NCBI RefSeq assembly: GCF_043641665.1
Contig: NC_092203.1
Location: forward strand, 744,001-808,000
Length of the DNA stretch: 64,000 nucleotides
Source: Enoplosus armatus
Taxonomy: Eukaryota; Chordata; Actinopteri; Centrarchiformes; Enoplosidae
Direction: 5' to 3'
This document shows, piece after piece, positions 10,811-20,919 of this stretch. The translations under genes were made by a program, and so were the position numbers. Each line of letters opens with the position of its first letter. Position 1 is the stretch's first letter. Below the pieces are notes generated by a model. It saw nothing but the letters and a program-made list of their open reading frames with translations, did no database searches and was not told the origin of the DNA.

Positions 10811-11040
10811 CAGAAGCTGACACAGGGGGCGTCACAGCCTCCGTGAACTCATCCAGATTGTAGGTAGCGGCCCTGAAAACATCCTGGTCGGTGCGGCCTG
10901 AGCACACCCAAAGGTCCTCCACAGCGCTTCACTGTTCCACTGCTTTGACGCCCCCCCCCCCCCTCCCGCAACAAGTTTAATTTCTGATACCAGGTGGACC
11001 GTGAAGGGGGCGTGATGGCCACTGCTGATTGTGGTTGCAG
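10811..11040 (-). pseudogene. LINE ORF2 fragment (region between endonuclease and RT)
   Basis: The minus strand reads 'DQDVFRAATYNLDEFTEAVT' near 10894-10835. This is a good match to the 'TDWDVF.AAT.NLDEFTE.VTSYISFC' segment that lies between the endonuclease and reverse transcriptase of fish LINEs. Upstream on the minus strand, fragments such as 'FTVHLVSEIKL' and 'RQSSGTVKRCGG' fit the preceding segment but in other frames. A C run at 10951-10963 sits in the middle. It is a short, frameshifted relic. The LINE clade cannot be fixed from so short a piece, and the match is from memory. Confidence 0.6.
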
Positions 11041-11041
11041 C

Positions 11042-11854
11042 AATGATCCAAAGTATTCTCCTCTCTGGACGGGCATTCGCTGTAATTAACCGTCTGTATT
11101 TGGGGAGTTCACAGCTGAGATTTCCTTTTGTTAAAGTCCTAGAATGTTGCAAGTTGTTTCTATTCATAGATGCCCCCCCCCCCCCCCCCCCGCATGTTCA
11201 TGACCTGACAGCCAATTCACCTCGTCCTCTCATATGCACTGGGTTTGCACAGGGTAAAAAAATAGGATACTTCCATGCCAGTGAGCTGCATTAAATGAGG
11301 CTCTTCGGAATAAGCAAGCAAACGCGCTCCTGAAAAGTGTAGCACCGAGGACGGCACTTGAATAAATGTACTTAATGCAGTTACGGGGGGGGGGGGGGCT
11401 GCTCCCTGTGCCTGAGTGTGAGGCCAAAGTGAACTAAGCATGGATGACTGCAGACGCCTGACAGAATGGTGCGGCATGTACTGTATGCTGTGTCGACCGG
11501 AATTCACAGAAAAGACTTGAATTATTCAGTGTCAAACTGTTGCCCCCCCCGGTATTCAAAAAGCAGCGCGATGGGTAAAACATGCCCCATTGCAGTCATC
11601 CGGACTTAAGCCCATCAAACAGAACATTGACGTTGGGCTGATGTTCGCCACGAAGTTGTTTTGTTTTAACGGAGAAGAAGAAGAAGAAGAGTAAGTGTGT
11701 TTGTTTGTTTTTTTTGGCTGAACGGGAAGAAAAAAGGCGAAGAGAGAAAATACAAGCGTGCGCCCGCTTAGTGAGAACGGGACCGGGGGGGCGGCGAACA
11801 CAGCACACTGGTGCAAAAGCTGAGAAGCGTTGCCGAGGAGAAGCGTCCCCTGTA
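11042..11854. other. Unassigned stretch with G/C homopolymers
   Basis: It contains a 19-base C run at 11173-11191, a G run near 11384-11398, an AAG trinucleotide tract near 11673-11690 and a T run near 11710-11717. No exon or repeat family recognised. Confidence 0.5.
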
Positions 11855-11862
11855 CTCTAGAG

Positions 11863-12110
11863 CAGTGGTTCCCAACCGTTTTCTTAATGGACCCCCTTTT
11901 TTTTTTTTACCATTCGCATATACACTGACCTCTTCACCGACATAAAAAGGGAAAAAAAGCCTACTTCTTTCGAAATATCTTCATGTACATTATATTTTAT
12001 ATCTATAACATTTCTTACACTCTTATAATCAAGAGGGCTTCACGACCCCCCCTTTGGCAACCCCTGATGGGGGTCGGGACCCCCCCCCCCCCCCACGTTG
12101 GGAACCGCTG
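11863..12110. mobile_element. Non-autonomous hAT element, 248 bp
   Basis: The left end 'CAGTGGTTCCCAACC' (11863) and the right end 'GGTTGGGAACCGCTG' equivalent (ending 12110; the window reads CGTTGGGAACCGCTG) form inverted terminal repeats of the hAT type. They are flanked by an exact 8-bp target duplication, CTCTAGAG, at 11855-11862 and 12111-12118. The interior is non-coding, with the T-rich and 'GGGGGTCGGGACCCCC' sequence usual for fish hAT MITEs. An 8-bp duplication is the hAT signature. Confidence 0.92.
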
Positions 12111-12149
12111 CTCTAGAGCATGCACAGTCAGGCATTTACAGGATGAAGC

Positions 12150-12245
12150 AAGCTTAACCGCGGATTCATCCGCCCGCTGAAAGTAGTCCCCAACAAATGC
12201 GCCGTTTCCTCTTCCCTCTCAACGTTCGTTGAGGACCACAGTGGC
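12150..12245 (-). repeat. Dispersed repeat containing GCATTTGTTGGGGACTA
   Basis: On the minus strand it reads 'GCGCATTTGTTGGGGACTAC' then 'TTTCAGCGGGCGGATGAATC'. The same core recurs at 34413-34460 (plus) and 45255-45284 (minus). The phrase is familiar from many teleost genomes. Ends were not defined. Confidence 0.55.
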
Positions 12246-13625
12246 CAGCCAGTTTTCAGGAATTATTGAGCCTTTTTTTTTATCAAATAAAACTATGTAT
12301 TTGCAAGCCGCTTATGTCTTCAGTAGGAACCGGCAGGCTCGGCGGTAAGAGCCACAGATAGGGCAAGGAAATCAGAAAGGCTGTCATAGCAGCACATGAA
12401 TACACCCCACGGTCTCGAAATCACATATTCAACTCGAACACAGCCTACGACTGCAACGTTCGGGTGTCGGTATGGAGTAATGTATGTAACTAAATATGTT
12501 TTGTCTGGCCTCTCCAGTAAAATGTTACCACGAGCTAACCAACTTGATATTCAGGGTAACCGTTGATGAGACATAAGCACCAGTACTGAAACTGAAACGA
12601 AAATCATATTCAGCCGTCAAGAAGAAAGTACTTCATGTGCAGCGTGCTTACAGTCGAGAGTATGTAATAATTCTAATGATGTCGGCAGCAGCAGCAGCAG
12701 AAGAGTCCATTTCCACTTCATAGCCCTCTAATATGTTGACCCAAGGCTGCGGCACATCTAATGGAAGGCTGACAGGTAATATGCGTATGTTCCGCACTTA
12801 CATATACAGCCTTTATTTCACCTGCCTCTAGCCCCAAAGGGAGCCAACTGCAGTTCGGCCCCTTGTGTAGTGTTGAGAGCTGTTGAACACTTACACAGCT
12901 GGAAACTCTCTATTTCTCAGCAGGGACGGCGCGCAAGACATGCACTGTTCCAGACGTAGCACAGCGTTTCTTTCATCTGTAGTCCCTGGGTGGAGGCCGC
13001 TAATGTGGGGAGTCATGAAAGACTCATACGTGCCCCCCCCCCCAAAAAACGAAGAAACAAACAATACTAAATTCCCACTAGGGAGCACACCATTAGCAAT
13101 CCCAGCATCATTAAAAACAAGACTTCAGTACCGACGCTGGTCACTTAGTTGGTGACTACAGGCCTGATTGTCCTTCAGCCGTGTTTTCAAGCCAAATTTC
13201 AACTTGCAGATGGGCGCTGGATCAATCCACAGTTTCAAAGCACATAGTGAGTCGTAGCGCGACGTTACGCTAATCTGAGAGGAGATTCACCTAAACGCGA
13301 ATCCCACCTTTGTTATTGGTTTCACAAGTTCTCTGTTGCTGTAACGTTTTATACCAGATCGTAGTTTAAAAAGAAAGCCATTCCCGTGCTATTGCATAAA
13401 TGAACAGGTATACTTATTCAGCAGCATACAGCACTTTTATCCCCCCGTGTGGCAACCAGGATATATAAAAGTTAAAGCTTTATAAGTCATATTATGTTGA
13501 TGGAGAATGTTAAATTCAGTATTTTTCAATGACATATTTAATGGAACAAGCGTCTTTTCATGGCCATTCCGTGGTTCTGTGATGGTTTCATGAGAGGTTA
13601 TTCGTAATGGTATGTAAAATCATGT
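12246..13625. other. Unassigned stretch
   Basis: No gene or named repeat. A CAG-type trinucleotide tract lies at 12686-12700 and a C run at 13034-13043. The part 13380-13620 is AT-rich. Confidence 0.5.
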
Positions 13626-13629
13626 TGAA

Positions 13630-13865
13630 ATAGCCCCCCCAGCTCATCACGGCACAGCTCATTTTTTTTATTCTGGGAGTCCGCGGGAGTAGCTTTGCAC
13701 GATCCACAGCTCAAAAAAAAGTCCTTATTTATCTTCTCCTGGCCCTTCATGCAGCCCCCTCAGTCTGTCTGAAACAAGCCATTTTAGCTCTTGTCTCTTT
13801 AAGCCCCCCCCCCCCCCCCCCCCTCCCTAAAAGCCCACTTCTGATGCTCAATTAGCTCAGAAAAT
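13630..13865 (+). mobile_element. TTAA-MITE family copy 1, partial
   Basis: It shares with the full copy at 28998-29527 the phrases 'AGTAGCTTTGCACGATCCAC', 'TGGCCCTTCATGCAGCCCC', 'GTCTCTTTAAG' and 'CCCTAAAAGCCCACTT' in the same order. The left terminal repeat is eroded and the right half is missing. A 20-base C run (13804-13823) interrupts it. Confidence 0.65.
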
Positions 13866-14386
13866 AGCAACACTGGGGGGTTCTGAATTTGATGGGTTTA
13901 CCGTTCGTCGGACCGCTAGCTGTAGCTGCCATTAGCCAGTTAGCCATGCAGCTAGTGGCGCTATTAGCTCGGTGGAGCCTGGAGCGTTAGCAGCACAGGA
14001 GTCTTGACCGCATTACAAGTCTTGACTGGGCCTTTTAGCAGGAAGAGAGGGTCTAATAATAATAATAATATAGTATTGGTTGCATTATGGGAAACGTCAC
14101 AGTCACAAGCTGCCCTATCAAATCAGACAGATCTCCATGACTGTTGCCCTCACCTCCATGCTGTTTTTTTTTTTTTGTTTGTTTGTTTTTTTATCAGTAT
14201 CATCTTTATGCGCTACCTCACCAAAAGATGGAGAGAAAAAAATATATATTCTCGAGGTCATGGTGGGACGCGGGCAACAAAGGACACTGAGCAAGACGAT
14301 ACAAGACGAAACGGCTTGAAAACAATCGGAGCTGGAGTGGAACTCATTTTCAAGCCGTGCGTTTCTTGCTCACACCTCACGCAGGA

Positions 14387-14390
<4 letters not shown>
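13866..14390. other. Unassigned stretch
   Basis: GCTA/TTAGC-rich words at 13915-13990, a TAA tract near 14054-14071 and T runs near 14163-14192. The long open frame across 14004-14546 runs through the TG repeat and has no domain. Confidence 0.5.

Positions 14391-14418
<28 letters not shown>
14391..14418 (+). repeat. (TG)n microsatellite
   Basis: A perfect repeat of 14 units. Confidence 0.97.
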
Positions 14419-14421
<3 letters not shown>

Positions 14422-14462
14422 TGAAAGGGAAAAGGCGCTTACATTTCTCGTTACATAAAAAC

Positions 14463-14525
14463 TCTTCCTCAGAATCAGAATCGAATCAATCCCCCCCCCC
14501 CGTGATCAATAAAGTATTTCTGAAG
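14463..14525 (+). repeat. Short dispersed-repeat tail ending in ATCAATAAAGTAT
   Basis: 'CAGAATCAGAATCGAATCAA', a C run, and 'GTGATCAATAAAGTATTTCT' form a phrase that commonly ends a teleost dispersed repeat. A related tail is at 47881-47912. Only the tail is visible. Confidence 0.4.
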
Positions 14526-14692
14526 TGCACACCAGACCTACATTAAAAGACTGCCGATTAAAGAGAGATATCGCTGCATCACAGCTTTCCTACATGGTGT
14601 CCCGCTTTCTCTTTTTAAACAAGCTCTGACGCATTTGCCCATTGAGTTCGTCTCAGTGAGGCCGGTGTGGAAGTTGTCGATCAAAGTCTGGC

Positions 14693-14850
14693 GTGGACCC
14701 AAAAACCCGGACCAAAGTCTTGTTTATGCTCTCGCGAGTTTTGAGATTGCACGGAGGCGTTCGCGCTTAACGGGCGATCCTTCGCCGCATTCTCCGAAAA
14801 CGCCAGTGGAAGATCGCCGTGAGCCGGCATGGCTGCACTCCTCGGCAGAT
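14693..14850 (+). repeat. Local duplication, copy 1 of 2
   Basis: It begins 'GACCCAAAAACCCGGACCAA' and runs through 'CGCCGCATTCTCCGAAAACG' to 'CATGGCTGCACTC'. Copy 2 lies at 15076-15187. It is CpG-rich. The ATG at the end opens only short frames, so no gene is supported. Confidence 0.85.
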
Positions 14851-15075
14851 CCTGTTGTCACTGCGGAGGAACGCATCTGTTTTTCATCTGTTAAATGCAG
14901 CGGCCGTCTCTCTCCCGTGAGTTGAGAATCAATGCGGCCGTCCCGGCGGGCCTCTCAAGGAAGGGTCGTGGAGGTGCTTGAAAGGACCGCTCGGGCCAGT
15001 CTAGTTTCACAGGCGTCCGCGTTGAAATGAAACGCTCAGGTCGCGTCGCCTAGTTACAAAAAAAATCAGAAGTGC
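14851..15075. other. Spacer between duplicated copies
   Basis: CpG-rich unique sequence without a recognised feature. Confidence 0.5.
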
Positions 15076-15187
15076 GGACCCAAAAACCCGGACCAAAGTC
15101 TTGTTTATGCTCGCGCGAGCTTTGAATCGCCGCATTCTCCGAAAACGCCAGTGGAAGATCGTCATAAACCAACATGGCTGCACTCTG
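15076..15187 (+). repeat. Local duplication, copy 2 of 2
   Basis: It repeats copy 1 from 'GACCCAAAAACCCGGACCAA' to 'CATGGCTGCACTC' but lacks roughly 40 bases between 'GTTTTGA'/'CTTTGA' and 'CGCCGCATTC'. The two starts are about 385 bp apart. The shared deletion-free ends suggest one inserted or duplicated unit followed by an internal loss. Confidence 0.85.
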
Positions 15188-16828
15188 CGCCAAAACTTGG
15201 CGCGATGACGTTTTGGGAGCATGGACCCACCCTGCCAGTCCAGCTTAAGTCCCAGTTGCATTCAGGCTCTGGACTCTCTTTGTGATGTGGAAAGCAAAGC
15301 GGAGCAGCCACAAGGACTGAGCAGGATTGTTGCCATCGTGACGAAAACACGTTTGCCCGCTTTCATTAAAACGAGACATTGTAACAACGTAACTTTTTAG
15401 CACAAGATCAAGCAGGAAGACAACTGTCAGCCTGACTTGTATAACAATGCGCCCCCCCCCCCCCCCCCCCCCCTTTGGTCCAGATCAAAGATTTAAATAA
15501 ACAGCCTAAATTTGGCACCAACATAACAAATGCACTCTGTTTGCAGTCTCCAACCAGCAGCCGAGAAGCGTGGCCGAGCCCCGTGCAGTGCAAGTCTATC
15601 TGTTTTTGTTCATTCATTCGGTTTATTTATTATTTTTAGCCTCGGCAGCTCTTTGCTTTGAGTTGCTCATCAACTCTCGCTGTCGGTGTGAATATTAGCG
15701 AGTGAAGGTCTGGGTTGCTGCTTGTTTGTTCTCGCAGCTACAAACGGTGTATCTCGTTAGCGCTGACGTGCGCCCCCCCCCCACGTTGCAGGGCATCAGC
15801 TCTTACACTCCGCTGTCGAATGCTTCATTGTTTTATTTTGTGTGCGGCGCAATGTGTGGGCTAATTATGGGTTTCGAGAGTTTTGCTTGTGTGGACGTCG
15901 CTGTTGCTGTTTGTGTCTATTAAAATGGTGCACAGTGGGTGGGATTTTATAAGAGCCGATATTGATCAATTACAAAAAACGCGCTTTTAAGTGGTTGTCT
16001 CTGGTTTGAGTCTACCCAGGGGGCCTTTATTGGGTTTCCCCAGTGTTTCTGGTCGAGCGGCCGTGACGCAGGCCAAGCAAGCGCAACTGAATTCAGATCC
16101 GGGTGCTTGGGGCTCGTTTGGACATCCAGCAAAAACGCAGAACGCTGAATTAGCCTTCGGACAAAGATCCGGCTCTCGAGCTTTCAAATGCTCCGTTATC
16201 TCCACCAGCGAGTCTCTTAATTGGGTCTGCGGTTTGCTGCTGGGCAGGTAGCGCGCAGTGGGTTTACTGGGAGCTTTTCCACTTGGAAAACAGCCAGGTT
16301 GATGTCTGTGGGCAGTGAAAAAGGAAACAATGAGCTAAAAGAGAGAAACTACGGAGTGGGTCATCATTAATCCCCACTGGCACGTGATGGATTGGTACTA
16401 CGTGACGCGCCGCGACAGTTTTATGTTCGCTTTGATGGAGAAAGAGCTGCTAAATCGTTTGAAAAGACTTCCAAAAATAAAAGCACCGAAGTTTAAAAGT
16501 TACAAATCCAGCTTGAGGTGGCCACAGCAGAGCCACGTAGAGACAGCAGAGTCGCATCAAGGAAGTTTCCAAACGCTTGATCATCACGCAATTCACGCAG
16601 ACTTCGCATCATTGTTCCAGGGAGTTCTTGCCGGGCAACTAGAATGCATAAATATAATAATAATATATCCATAAACGAATACAGAGAAAATACCAGGATT
16701 TTTGGTAATTAGTTGGAGAATTGAGTCGACGCAACTCGCCAGAAGGGGGAGACAAAAGTTCCGCACTTTCCAGCTTGAGGTGGCGCTAGGTTGAAACTAC
16801 TTCGTATACGCGGTCAGCCAGTTGAGTC
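15188..16828. other. Unassigned stretch
   Basis: It contains a 22-base C run at 15452-15473, a C run near 15773-15781 and an ATAATA tract near 16651-16666. A 96-codon open frame at 16384-16674 resembles nothing known. No gene. Confidence 0.5.
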
Positions 16829-17050
16829 CAGCGGTTCCCAACCTGGGGTCGGGCCCCTCTCCAAAGGGTCGCAAGATGAACCCGAGGGATATGTTTTGAA
16901 TTTTCTTTTCTCTTTTTGGAAAGCTCGAGGGGAAAATGCATCTTTGGTAGAACTGCTAAGAACTTCCCGGCACGCATCGCAAGACTGCTCAAGGCCGCCG
17001 CCGCTCTTTTGCGCTTTCAGTTTGAGGGTCGCAGATATCCCGGCTGCATT
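16829..17050 (+). mobile_element. Truncated hAT element end
   Basis: It begins 'CAGCGGTTCCCAACCTGGGG' at 16829, then 'GTCGGGCCCCTCTCCAAAGG' and 'GTCGCAAGATGAA'. This is the usual start of fish hAT/Charlie-type elements, and it resembles the end of the intact element at 11863. A later 'GAGGGTCGCAGATA' near 17023 fits the interior. The right terminal repeat and target duplication are not visible, so the element is broken or diverged. Confidence 0.6.
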
Positions 17051-18840
17051 GTCTTCAGCGAGCACATTGTGTTCTTAGAATAGTTAGAATACCCAGTAGA
17101 GGGCTGAGAGTGTGATTTTTCTCCCACCTCAATAAAGGTCTCTGTACCCTCTGACGAGCTGCTTGTGCTTTCAAGATGAAACTCAGGCACGGAGCAGCCT
17201 GTTAGAGCGCCGCCTCATCTGCCCCACTTTCATTTGTGTCTCGTCCTCCCTTAATTTCGGAGATGACAAAAAAACAAAAAAAAACCAAACAAACAAGGGA
17301 GCTATATACACTATTTCCACCCCCGCGCATTTTCCATGCCTATCTGCACATCCATTGTCGTTGGACTCTGCGTGACCTCTGGCTGTTTGAAATTCATCCC
17401 CATAGCAGCCGAGCTATTTAGCATCCCGTAATATAGCCGCGCATATTTCAGTTCAATAACTCCCCCCTTGTTTAATGAGTAAAACAAATAGAGGTTTATT
17501 CCCCCGCCACAGAATGGACTGTTTCGATGCGTTCCCCTCCCTGCCCGGTGCATCTGTCGGCAAATGATAATGCAGCCTGTGAAAATGTGCCATCTTCTAT
17601 TTATAGGCTGGCAGCCTAATAACTTGTGTCTGACATTTCTTACAGGCGCGCGGTCGTAGTTTTACTGCCCAAACGTAGCACAGGACCCCAACTGAGGGTC
17701 GCTCGGGAAAAGGCTTGTTCTTTGGGAGCTTTCGCCACCTACGCAAAGCCGAGGGACGAGGCCATCAGGCCATTCGAGGCACAGACTGGGCTGCTCTTCT
17801 GTGAGTCATCCGGCAAGAGTTCCAAAGAGTGACAAAGCACACAGTGTCAGACTGCAGTTTATTAACGGCTAATATTTTGGACTCTGTGGCTGTATTCGGA
17901 ACAGCTGGCGACATACTACCACAAATGCAGTATGCCCTACATGGCCATGAACTTTGGGTAGTGACCGAGAGAATGAGGGTGACCGAGTGGGTTCGGGCAT
18001 CTGATCAGGAATCCTCCTGGGCGCCTTCCTTCGGAAGTTTTACGGACACGTCCAACTGGTGGGAGGGCCCCCCCCCCCCCCCACCGGGGTCAGACCCAGA
18101 ACACGCCAGAGTTCAAGTTGCTAGTTTTGTCCTTTGCGGTTTGTCTGAGACTTGAGCTTTCGTATTGCATAAAAGTGCTTTCTAGTGCTGTGAAGGTAAT
18201 ATAGAAGTCAGACATTATTATGCACTATGTAAAAGGATGCTGTCACATATTTTTGTTGTGTTTTTATTGTATTTTGACTGTCTGTTACAGCTACTACATT
18301 ACAAAATGCTGTAGAGTCCCAGACCAGACAGGGGGGTGTAACCACTCAGCACAGATCCTCAGGTCTTTCGCCACTCTGGCAGTGAACAGATCCCTCATCA
18401 GCATATGGAAACATGCAAGCATTATCTCGAGATTAATTGGCCCAGTAATCACTGGCCGCCTTCAAAATTATGGACACTCTGATGGGAAGGTCTTTGAGGT
18501 TTTTATGCAGACGAAACGGCGAAGAAACGGTGGGCTTAGGAAAGAGGAAATTAGTGGAACAAGCGCCGTGTAGCCCCCCACACAAGTGCCTATAACGGCA
18601 AAACGAGAATGCTCGTAAAGTCAAGTCAGCGAGGAAGAATGTGCGTGCAACATGTGTTTGCGCCACCAAACCTTTTCATGCATTTGCGGTGGAAGTCATC
18701 GCCCCTTCAGGCAGGGAGACAATGCTGAGAACTTGACAGAGCTGTGCATTTCCCTCCCTTTTCAAAATGCATGCGCTGATTATGACAGGGAGAGATATTA
18801 TTGTAGCACCAGTCATTTGCATCGCACTGTGGTGAAATGA
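17051..18840. other. Unassigned stretch
   Basis: Mixed sequence with an A-rich tract near 17267-17298 and a C run at 18067-18082. An open frame at 17626-17832 is bounded by an AG at 17644-17645 and a GT at 17801-17802, but encodes nothing recognised. No RNA gene. Confidence 0.45.
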
Positions 18841-19450
18841 ACTCATTTCATGGTCCGCTGGGTGGTTCAGGGGGGGCAGGGGGGGACCCACAAAATAAGT
18901 GAGAATTGCCACTTGCCTGGCATTTGGATGGTTAGGGTACCGAGCGACGCAGAGATGAGGAATTTGGAGAAATGTGGAATTCAAGCCTCGGTAATGCCCG
19001 GCCACACCGCACATTAGTGCTAAGAGATTTGCATATTGCTTTCCCTCAGATGCAGTAAAAAAAGAGATGGATCATTTCCCAGGCCTTTGCAGCACCGAGG
19101 GAGGCCCGAGATCGGAGGGGAGCTCTCCTGTCACCGATGACAGTCTCCAACCTCCTGGACCAAACTGCGGGTCTGCGAACTCATATGCCAGGGCCCCTGT
19201 AATTCAATAAGTCAAGGTCATTCCGAGGCGCTACTTTGAGTGTCCGTCGCCACTAAATTATTGGCATATAAACTTTGAGGCATTAGTAAAATGACTGCAG
19301 ACAAATTAGGCCATCGCTGGGAAGGCTGGCAGCCTCTGCTGGATCCTGCACAGCGTGCTACACACCGCGTGACACCCAGCTGGATTGAAAGGACGGATGT
19401 GGAGGATTGTTTTACAGATGGGAAGTAGCTTTTAGTTTAAAAGTAATGAA
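18841..19450. promoter_or_regulatory. Candidate conserved non-coding block (19020-19350)
   Basis: After a G-rich patch (18870-18890), the part 19020-19350 is repeat-free with words such as 'GATTTGCATATTGC' (octamer-like ATTTGCAT), 'CTAAATTATTGGCATATAAA' and 'ACAAATTAGGCCATCGC'. The texture resembles conserved enhancers. Inference only. Confidence 0.28.
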
Positions 19451-19462
19451 CTTAAATGCACC

Positions 19463-20130
19463 GTCAAATCAAATCAAGTTCTATCATCATACACAGTTCA
19501 ATGTTCAGTGAAATTCTTTGGTGCCTGGCTCCAGGACACAACTAACAAATAGATAGATAGGTAGACAAATAGGGTTCAAAAAACAATATAACCAGCCCAT
19601 AATAATATATGGGATATAAGGTGATACCAGTACGACAGTGGTGTATGGCAGATGGATGAATTATACAATTTATGTGTGTGTAAAGTCACTGGTTCATGAC
19701 CTGATTGGCCTGAGGGAAGAAACTCCTCCTCGTCCCCTTTGTTTTGGCCGTCAGGCAGCGGTAGTCCGTCGTGGGGCTGATCGAGGTCTTTTAAGATCCT
19801 CTCAGTCGTCCCGCACCTACTGGTGTAAACCTACCGGTGCGTTCAGCTGACCGCACCACCCTCTGCAGGGCCCGGTAGTCCCTCTGGGTGCTGTTTCCGA
19901 ACTGCCTGTCACGACGCTCTCCACGGCGCAGGAATGGAAAGTCTTTAGCACCCCGAGGGGTCGGCCTGAAGTCCCTCAGTCCCTGGCCATGATAAGTCCT
20001 CTGTGCTGCAGACACAGAGGTATCTGAAGATGTTCCCCCCCGTTGATCCTGAGAGGAGATGGCAGCACCTCACTGACATTCACATTGAGCTTGTTCTCCA
20101 GGTGAGTCACTTCCTCGAGGCCGGCCTTCT
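19463..20130 (+). repeat. Teleost dispersed repeat, about 670 bp
   Basis: It starts near 'CAAATCAAATCAAGTTCTAT' and 'GTTCAGTGAAATTCTTTGGT'. It continues through 'CTGAGGGAAGAAACTCCTCC' (19712), 'ACCACCCTCTGCAGGGCCCG' (19854) and 'GACGCTCTCCACGGCGCAGG' (19914), and ends near 'TTGAGCTTGTTCTCCAGGTG'. The order matches a long non-coding repeat that I remember from many fish genomes. The repeat class is not known to me. Confidence 0.65.
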
Positions 20131-20321
20131 CTTCATTATCCATTGTCTGTGCTACTTGCAGCGCGTCTCTGTATATGGTTGGGTTTTGTGCATGGGTGCA
20201 TGGGGTTTTGAAAGTTGCAGTGCTTTGAGCTGTCAGGGCCGCCGTAGTTCTGCCGCCGTAGTCCTGACTGGTTTAAATGTGGTTTGAGTTTTATTAGATG
20301 CTTGGGAAACGGCCAAAGTAC

Positions 20322-20445
20322 TGTACCATCCATCCATACTGCTTATCCTGCGCAGGGTCGCGGGGTGCTGCAGCAGCAGGGTGGGTACAGTCTATCACAG
20401 GGCAGACAATCACATTCACATTCAGCACCTACAGGCAACTTCTAG
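20322..20445 (+). repeat. Teleost repeat with AGGGTCGCGGGG core
   Basis: 'CCATCCATACTGCTTATCCT', 'GCAGGGTCGCGGGGTGCTG', 'CAGTCTATCACAGGGCAGAC' and 'TTCACATTCAGCACCTACAG' appear in the standard order of one of the commonest fish repeats, with internal deletions. Plus orientation. Confidence 0.8.
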
Positions 20446-20659
20446 AGGGGGGTGACCTGTTAAATATGATATTGTCCATATTAAAAGCTATATGTAAAAC
20501 CAAGCGTATGGAAATGGAACAACCCAACCGGTAGCTGGTCTGGGGCGGAGGTGGAGAGGTGATGGTGGTGGTGTTACTAAGTTTGTTACATATATTGAAA
20601 CACAGGCATATAGCCTCATGAGGTACAGTATGTGGTCAGGTAGGTCTTAGTCCGTCTGG

Positions 20660-20913
20660 ACTTTCGTAAGGTTGTGATGTCACAACTGTGCAGTCACCGC
20701 TCTGCTCAGGACTACTTTTCAAGTTTTTGGAGGTTTTTTTTGTTTGTCTAAAACAGCTCGTTTCAGACAGAGGGTGAACTGAGGGGCTGCATAAAGGGCC
20801 AGTAGAAGACAAATAAGGACTTTTTATGAACTTTGAAGCATTCAAAGCTACTCTAGTGGACTCCCAGAATAAAAAATATAGAGCTGGAAATGAGCACGAT
20901 ATGGGGCCTTTAA
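20660..20913 (-). mobile_element. TTAA-MITE family copy 2, partial
   Basis: Read on the minus strand it starts at the TTAA (20913-20910) with 'TTAAAGGCCCCATATCGTGC', a diverged form of the terminal repeat of the full copy at 28998. It then has 'AGTAGCTTTGAATGC', 'AAAAAGTCCTTATTT' and 'GCAGCCCCTCAGTTCACCC'. The far end, plus-strand 'CGTAAGGTTGTGATGTCACA' (20667), is shared with copy 4 at 47285 but lies outside what copy 3 shows at that point, so these two belong to one subfamily. Confidence 0.75.
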
Positions 20914-20919
20914 CATCTG

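Noticed and set aside
17646..17800. 155-bp open segment bounded by AG and GT
   Set aside because: The acceptor lacks a convincing pyrimidine tract, the peptide matches nothing known and no neighbouring exon is seen; AG/GT pairs at this spacing are common by chance.
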